Below, piece after piece: positions 4,818 through 9,177 of a DNA stretch of 9,177 nt. Source of the DNA: Syntrophaceae bacterium UBA5744. Lineage in GTDB: Bacteria > Desulfobacterota > Syntrophia > Syntrophales > UBA2192. A program made the translations under genes and the position numbers. The stretch lies in NCBI GenBank assembly GCA_002419215.1, contig DIFQ01000068.1, positions 1 to 9,177 of the forward strand, read 5' to 3'. A model generated the notes under the pieces. The model made no database searches. It worked only from the letters and a program-made list of their open reading frames with translations, and was not told the DNA's origin. The first letter of the stretch is position 1; each line of letters opens with the position of its first letter.

Positions 4818-7508
4818 ATGTCCGGCGCAACCTTCATGCTGAACGGCAGGTCGGTTCCTTTCAAACTGGGGCAGTCCATCCTCGATGCGGCCCGCGACAA
4901 CGGGGTCCAAATTCCTACTCTGTGTTATCTGAAGGGTCTCGCGCCCTCCGGCGCCTGCCGGATCTGCCTCGTCGAGGTCAAGGGGGCACGCTCGCTGATG
5001 GCGGCCTGCTCCACCCCGGTCGCGCCGGAGATGGACGTCAACACCGAATCGGCAAGAGTCCACGAGGCCCGCAAGCTCAACACGGAGCTTCTCCTCGCTG
5101 CGGGACGGCACGACTGCCTGCTCTGCGAGGCAAACGGAGATTGCGGTCTCCAGGAGCTGGCTTACCAATACAAGGTGGACGGCAGCTCCTTCCCGAGAAG
5201 GGACGATTTCCATCCCGTCGAGGACATCAACCCCTTTATTGTGCGCGATTTCAGCCGCTGCATCCTCTGCGGGCGCTGCGTACAGGCCTGCAACCAGTTG
5301 GTCGTCAACCGGGCCATCAGCCATGGCTACAGGGGCAAAGGCAGCAAGATCGTCACGGGCGGCGACAACCCCTACCATCAGAGTGATTGCGTCTTCTGCG
5401 GCCAGTGCGTCGAGGTCTGCCCGACGGGGGCCCTGACGGAGAAGAAATTGAGGGGCCAGGGACGTCCCTGGGAGACGAAGCGGATCCGGACGACCTGCCC
5501 CTATTGCGGGGTGGGCTGCCAGATGTGGCTGCATGTCAAGGACAACCGGATCGTGAAGGTCACCGCCGTCGAGGGCGCCGCCCCGAACGACGGGCGGCTC
5601 TGCGTAAAAGGCCGTTTCGGCTATGACTTCATCTATTCCGAGGAGAGGCTCAAGACCCCCCTGATCCGCGAGAACGGCCGATTCCGCGAGGCCTCCTGGG
5701 ACGAGGCGCTGAACCTCGTCGCGTCCAAGTTCGGGGAGGTGATCGATAAGCACGGTCCCGACGCAATTGCGGGTGTCAGCTGCGCCCGCAGCCTCAACGA
5801 AGACTCCTACCAGATGCAGAAACTCTTCCGGGCGGTCTTCAAAACGAACAACATCGATCATTGTGCGCGAACCTGACACGCCCCCACCGTCGCCGGTCTG
5901 GCGAAATCATTCGGTTCGGGCGCCATGACGAATTCCTTCGTTGACTTCGCGAAGGCCAAGATGATCATTGTCATCGGCTCCAACATGACGGAGGCGCACC
6001 CCGTGGCGGCCTCCTTCGTGAAGCAGGCAGTCCTGGCAGGCGCCCCCCTCTTCGTCGCGGACCCCCGTCGGACGGCTCTGGCCGACATGGCGGAGCAGCA
6101 CATCCCGATCCGGGTGGGAAGCGACGTGGCCTTCCTCAACGGCCTCATGAACGTCCTCATCACCGAGGACCTCTACGACAAGGAGTATGTCGAATCCCGA
6201 TGCAGCGGGTTCGAGGAGCTTCGGGCGAAAGTACTGGAATATCCCCCCGAGCGGGCGGCCGAGATCAGCGGGGTGAGCGCGGAGACAATCCGGACCGTTG
6301 CCCGGCGGCTTGCGTCCGTCAAGCCCGTCATGCTCATGTACACACTCGGCATCACCGAGCACACCTGCGGGGTCAACAACGTCCTGTCCTGCGCAAACCT
6401 GCAGATGCTCCTCGGCAATGTCGGTTTCGAGTGCGGCGGCGTCAACCCGCTCCGGGGACAGAACAACGTCCAGGGCGCCTGCGACATGGGAGCCCTGCCG
6501 AATGTGTTCCCGGGCTACCAGCGGGTTGACAATGCCGAGGCGCGGGCCAAGTTCGAAAAGGCCTGGGGCGTGACGTCGCTGCCGGACAAGCCGGGCATGA
6601 TGATTCCCCAGATGCTCGAGGGCCTGCCGAGCGGCAAGATCAAGGCGTTTTACATCTTCGGGGAGAACCTGGCCAACACGGAGCCGGACATCCGGCACGT
6701 GGAACACTGCCTGGAATCGGCCGAGTTCATCGTCTGCCATGACATTTTCCCGACGGAAACGACGCGGTTTGCCCACGTGATCTTCCCGGCCGCCGCATGG
6801 AGTGAAAACGACGGCACCTTCTCCAACAGCGAGCGCCGCATCAGCCGGGTGCGCACCGCGAGCCCCCCTCCGGGAGAGGCAAAGCCCAACTGGTGGATCT
6901 TCAGGGAAATCGCCAGGCGGATGGGACACAAGTGGCCCTCGAAGAGCGCCCGGGAGATCTGGGACAACGAAATCTCCGTGCTCGCCCCCTCGATGGCGGG
7001 GGTCAAGTACAACCGAATCAGGGGAAACGGTCTCCAGTGGCCGGTTCCGCACGAGGAACACCCGGGAACGCCCACCCTCCACAAGCACCGTTTCACTGCC
7101 GGCCTCGGCGCGCTCGTCCCCGTGGACTGGACCCCGCCGGCGGAAGTCCCCGACAGCAAATACCCGCTGGTCCTGAGCACCGGCCGCAGGCTCTATCACT
7201 ATCACACGCGCACCCAGACGGGGCGCGCCGCCGGCCTCAACGATCTGTTGGGCGAGGAGACGGCGGACATCTCCCCTATCGATGCTGCCGCACTCGGCAT
7301 CGTACACGGCGAGATGATCCGGGTCGCATCCAGACGAGGCGAGGTGAAGGTAAGGGCCAACGTGTCCGACAGGATCCCCAAGGGGGTAGTCTGGATGGCC
7401 TTCCACTTCCGCGAGGCCTGCGCCAACTGGCTGACGAACCCCGCCTTCGACCCGGTCTCGCAGACGGCGGAGTACAAGGCCTGTGCCGTCCGGATCGAAA
7501 AGGCGTGA
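4818..7508 (+). CDS. fdhA: NuoG-like formate dehydrogenase catalytic subunit, selenoprotein
   Basis: This 896-residue cytoplasmic enzyme interconverts formate and CO2 at a Mo/W-bis-pterin centre. Residues 1-80 form a [2Fe-2S] ferredoxin domain (Cys36, 47, 50, 64). A His-Cys [4Fe-4S] site follows (His98, Cys100, 103, 109), then two ferredoxin-type clusters (Cys148/151/154/158 and Cys191/194/197/201). The molybdopterin oxidoreductase core starts with CPYCGVGC (Cys227/230/234 plus Cys262, then Lys264). The codon at 5874-5876 is TGA within CART-U-HAPTVAGL, exactly where formate dehydrogenases place the metal-ligating Sec or Cys, so residue 353 is read as selenocysteine. The frame continues unbroken to the dinucleotide-binding domain (about 775-896) and the TGA at 7506-7508. 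The start at 4818 has AAGGAGG at 5-nt spacing; an earlier in-frame ATG at 4710 has none. There is no signal peptide. Length and layout match NAD(P)-linked or ferredoxin-linked FdhA proteins such as that of Moorella. No NuoE/NuoF-like partner is in the window. fdhE follows after 39 bp. Confidence 0.95.
5874..5922 (+). promoter_or_regulatory. UGA-Sec codon and bacterial SECIS hairpin in fdhA
   Basis: The TGA at 5874-5876 is followed 18 nt later by the loop GGTCT (5895-5899), closed by the perfect stem TCGCC/GGCGA (5890-5894 with 5900-5904). Outer pairs ACCG/CGGT (5886-5889 with 5912-5915) and CGCCC/GGGCG (5879-5883 with 5918-5922) extend it, with a 7-nt bulge on the 3' side. From memory, the E. 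coli fdhF SECIS has the same GGUCU apical loop at the same 18-nt distance. This is the signal that recruits SelB with Sec-tRNA so that UGA is decoded instead of terminating. Confidence 0.88.
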
Positions 7509-7547
7509 TATCGTAAGGCGCCGGGATTTCCGGCAGGGAGTGAATGA

Positions 7548-8432
7548 GTGGCAAAAAAAACAGACCACAGGACCTCGCGCGTGGAAAGGGTCATCGACGA
7601 CGTCATAGGCAAAAACCCGCACAGCAAGGATCTCATCACGGCCTTCAAACCCCTTTTCCTCGTCAGAGAGCGCCTGATCGATGAGTTGAAGCTGAAACCC
7701 GCGGACCGCTCGCGGATCGACGCGGAGAGGCTTCGGCAGGGAATCCCGTGCATCGAGCAGACGCCTTTCTTTTCCAAGGACGACCCGTGGGAGCAAATCG
7801 GATGTGCCGTGGCATCGGCGATCGGGGAGGGGTTCCCGGCCCTCGCGGAGGATGCGGCGAAGCTCGGGAAAGAGATCGAAGCGGGCGCACTCCGGCTCTT
7901 CGATGCCTTTGAGGGCTATCCGGCCAGCGTAGCGGCTGCCGCCGATCGATGGGCGGCGGATGCGGACATCAAGCCCCAGGCCATCGGTCTCATGCTGAGC
8001 GCCGTCACGAGGATCATCCTCCAGGTCCGCTCGAACGGCATCGGCGATCACATCGAGAACATGGGATGGGACAGGGGGACATGCCCCATATGCGGCGCCC
8101 ATCCGACGATCTCCGTCATCCGCGAGAAAATCACGCAGCGCTGGCTGCACTGCTCCCGGTGCGGCCACGAGTGGCGCTTCACCCGGATGCTCTGCCCCGG
8201 CTGCGGGAAGGAAAGCCCGAGCGGGATCGATTATTTCTACGTGGATGACAGGAAGCAGGAGACGGCCTTCACCTGCGATGCCTGCAAGCGCTACCTGATC
8301 ACGCTGAATCACATAAGCGATCTGGGAGATACCGACCGCGACGTGACGGCCATGGGCCTCATCCACCTCGACCTCATCATGCAGGAGAAGGGATTCACCC
8401 CCATGATGCGGTGCGAGTGGAACACCTTTTGA
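7548..8432 (+). CDS. fdhE: FdhE-type formate dehydrogenase accessory protein
   Basis: This 294-residue cytoplasmic protein has an alpha-helical N-terminal half and a C-terminal half carrying four CxxC knuckles: CPIC (179-182), CSRC (202-205), CPGC (216-219) and CDAC (243-246). That arrangement, with DRGTCPICGAHP and LHCSRCGHEW, is characteristic of FdhE, an iron-binding rubredoxin-like factor needed for activity of Tat-exported formate dehydrogenases in E. coli. It starts with GTG at 7548 behind AGGGAG (7535-7540, 7-nt spacer); the ATG at 7544 is in another frame. The start is followed by a run of eight A residues (7553-7560). It lies 39 bp after fdhA and upstream of an FdnG-type enzyme, matching a maturation role for the latter and perhaps both. 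A four-base gap-free match to the E. coli protein cannot be tested here. Confidence 0.9.
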   Translation: MAKKTDHRTSRVERVIDDVIGKNPHSKDLITAFKPLFLVRERLIDELKLKPADRSRIDAERLRQGIPCIEQTPFFSKDDPWEQIGCAVASAIGEGFPALAEDAAKLGKEIEAGALRLFDAFEGYPASVAAAADRWAADADIKPQAIGLMLSAVTRIILQVRSNGIGDHIENMGWDRGTCPICGAHPTISVIREKITQRWLHCSRCGHEWRFTRMLCPGCGKESPSGIDYFYVDDRKQETAFTCDACKRYLITLNHISDLGDTDRDVTAMGLIHLDLIMQEKGFTPMMRCEWNTF

Positions 8433-8454
8433 TCCCCGCAAGGCGCTTTTCCCT

Positions 8455-8470
8455 ATGCTAAGAATAGCAT
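8455..8470. repeat. inverted repeat just after fdhE
   Basis: ATGCTA (8455-8460) and TAGCAT (8465-8470) are perfect 6-bp arms around AGAA. The site begins 22 nt after the fdhE stop. It could form a small hairpin or be a protein-binding site; no T run follows, so it is a poor terminator. Confidence 0.3.
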
Positions 8471-8495
8471 TGCCCGGCGTCGGATGAATTGCCCG
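8469..8495 (+). repeat. 8-bp direct repeat, ATTGCCCG twice
   Basis: ATTGCCCG occurs at 8469-8476 and 8488-8495, a period of 19 bp (close to two helical turns). It sits between the two dyads at 8455-8470 and 8497-8518. Function is unknown. Confidence 0.3.
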
Positions 8496-8496
8496 A

Positions 8497-8518
8497 AATG
8501 CCATGCCGGCAAGGCATT
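8497..8518. repeat. 22-bp near-perfect palindrome upstream of fdnG
   Basis: AATGCC (8497-8502) and GGCATT (8513-8518) flank the 8-bp palindrome TGCCGGCA (8504-8511), all on one axis of symmetry at 8507/8508. Only the A-A pair at 8503/8512 breaks it. Its centre is 45 bp from that of the 8455-8470 dyad. It is a candidate operator or, as RNA, a compact hairpin. Confidence 0.35.
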
Positions 8519-8592
8519 CAGTCGGGTCCGGCCTGTCCGATTTTCCTTCTGTTCCCCCCAGGATTTCGATTGACAAAAACGGCAAAATGGAC

Positions 8593-8610
8593 TATGTCAC
8601 GCCTGACATA
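8593..8610. promoter_or_regulatory. 18-bp dyad over the predicted fdnG -10, candidate operator
   Basis: TATGTCA (8593-8599) and TGACATA (8604-8610) are perfect 7-bp arms around CGCC. The left arm coincides with the proposed -10 (8593-8598), and the right arm covers the predicted start site. A TGTCA-N4-TGACA layout has the half-site spacing used by CRP/FNR-family proteins but is not a canonical FNR, CRP or CooA sequence. Placement over the -10 favours repression if it is bound. Confidence 0.4.
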
Positions 8611-8647
8611 TATCAAAATTGTCATATGCCGGAGGAGGTAGATTTAT

Positions 8648-9177
8648 ATGGAGATCACGAGGAGAGGCTTTTTGACCCTGTCCGGCGCCCTGGGATCGGG
8701 GGTTGCGCTGTCCTCCCTGGGCGTGAATCTTGGCCCGGCGAGGGCGTACGCCGCCGAGATCAGCAAGATGCAGCGCGTGATGACGGCCAGGCAGGTCACC
8801 ACGGTCTGCTGCTACTGCTCCGTGGGCTGCGGTCTTATCTGCAGCGTCGATAAGAACACGGGAAAGGTCTTCAACATCGAGGGGGACCCCGAGCACCCGA
8901 TCAACGAAGGGTCGCTCTGCGCCAAGGGCGCCGGCTTATTCGATCTCACCGAGGCCAACAAGTACAGGCTTCGCAAGGTCCTCTACCGGGCCCCCATGAG
9001 CGACCGGTGGGAAGAGAAGAGCTGGGACTGGGCCCTCGAGAGGATCGCCCGACTCGTGAAGGACACGCGCGACAAGGGCTTTGTCACCCGCAACGCCAAG
9101 GGCGAGATCGTCAACCGCTGCGAGACGATCGGCCACCTCGGCAGCTCCAACGTGGACAACGAGGAGTGCTGGCTGAT
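8648..9177 (+). CDS. fdnG: FdnG-type periplasmic formate dehydrogenase, N-terminal part (cut by right edge)
   Basis: An open frame of 176 codons continues past the window. The protein starts MEITRRGFLTLSG, a twin-arginine (Tat) signal with Arg5-Arg6, followed by a hydrophobic stretch and likely cleavage after AYA (33-35), so the folded enzyme is exported to the periplasm. A [4Fe-4S] site follows: Cys54, Cys57 and Cys61 in CCYCSVGC, plus Cys91 in SLCAKGAGL with the conserved Lys93. The later block with FVTRNAKGEIVNR resembles E. coli FdnG/FdoG (FIEKNEQGVTVNR) around residues 150-170. AGGAGG (8633-8638) precedes the ATG by 9 nt. Formate is oxidised at a Mo or W centre, and electrons normally pass to an FdnH-like iron-sulfur subunit, expected downstream. 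By alignment with FdnG (Sec196), the active-site Sec or Cys should lie about 60 bases beyond the edge. Confidence 0.9.
   Translation, partial: MEITRRGFLTLSGALGSGVALSSLGVNLGPARAYAAEISKMQRVMTARQVTTVCCYCSVGCGLICSVDKNTGKVFNIEGDPEHPINEGSLCAKGAGLFDLTEANKYRLRKVLYRAPMSDRWEEKSWDWALERIARLVKDTRDKGFVTRNAKGEIVNRCETIGHLGSSNVDNEECWL

Larger units (their letters stand above)
8433..8647. promoter_or_regulatory. fdhE-fdnG intergenic control region
   Basis: This 215-bp gap holds three inverted repeats and one direct repeat, described separately, plus a candidate fdnG promoter. The -35 TTGACA (8570-8575) is perfect, and 17 bp on is TATGTC (8593-8598), three of six bases to the -10 consensus. Transcription would start near 8605, about 43 nt before the ATG, leaving AGGAGG (8633-8638) as ribosome-binding site. 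The region suggests fdnG is controlled separately from fdhA-fdhE, at least in part. A terminator for fdhE with a T run is not evident. Confidence 0.55.

Noticed and set aside
4710..5876. A stand-alone 388-residue iron-sulfur protein ending at 5876
   Set aside because: The stop is the Sec codon of fdhA and the true start is 4818. The extra 36 residues from 4710 have no ribosome-binding site and lie in the AT-rich control region.
5925..7508. A separate 527-residue molybdopterin oxidoreductase starting at 5925
   Set aside because: It is the C-terminal part of the same selenoprotein, in the same frame. The ATG at 5925 is Met370 of the conserved GAMTN block and has no ribosome-binding site.
7553..7560. 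Run of eight A residues at codons 2-5 of fdhE as a programmed slippage site
   Set aside because: AAA-rich second codons are common after starts, and the zero frame is intact; no alternative frame gives a sensible product.
5907..8585. An 892-codon open frame antisense to fdhA and fdhE
   Set aside because: It shows no recognisable domain and its composition is what the complement of GC-rich codons gives. The sense-strand genes are fully conserved families.

Overview
The window is GC-rich, densely coded DNA that looks like a chromosomal segment of an anaerobic Gram-negative bacterium. A TonB-dependent outer-membrane receptor, Sec signal peptides and a twin-arginine signal imply two membranes and a periplasm. 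A selenocysteine formate dehydrogenase, a second formate dehydrogenase and FdhE point to anaerobic formate/CO2 metabolism. A Desulfobacterota-type sulfate reducer or syntroph is my best guess, but this is inference; no rRNA or other taxonomic marker is present.

Layout. (1) Positions 1-245, minus strand: the N-terminal part of a DUF4213/DUF364-type protein that runs off the left edge. (2) Positions 294-704, plus strand: a good sigma70-type promoter and a small exported class I cytochrome c. A strong hairpin at 713-758 separates it from (3) a convergent TonB-dependent receptor (2718-763, minus). (4) Divergent from the receptor is a two-gene operon of exported thiol proteins: a CPFC thioredoxin-fold protein (2898-3467) and a peroxiredoxin with a single cysteine (3478-4074). 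(5) A 109-residue ModE-type winged-helix regulator without molybdate-binding domains (4506-4177, minus) faces away from (6) the formate dehydrogenase cluster. That cluster holds a NuoG-like cytoplasmic selenoprotein FdhA (4818-7508, with an in-frame UGA at 5874-5876 read as Sec), the maturation factor FdhE (7548-8432), and the start of a Tat-exported FdnG-type formate dehydrogenase (8648 to beyond the right edge).

How it fits together. The right half is a formate-handling locus: one enzyme with a ferredoxin/NuoG-like electron-transfer arm for cytoplasmic formate/CO2 chemistry, one periplasmic enzyme, and FdhE between them. The adjacent ModE-type protein is a natural candidate for tying expression to molybdenum/tungsten supply. 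The left half is an envelope redox and uptake module (receptor, thiol oxidoreductase, peroxiredoxin, cytochrome c).

The most instructive points are the UGA/SECIS recoding, which makes an automatic ORF caller split fdhA in two; the inverted repeats in the fdhE-fdnG gap, one lying on the predicted -10 of fdnG; and the single-cysteine peroxiredoxin beside a CPFC partner. I see no insertion sequence, CRISPR array, tRNA or rRNA, and no wholly new system.
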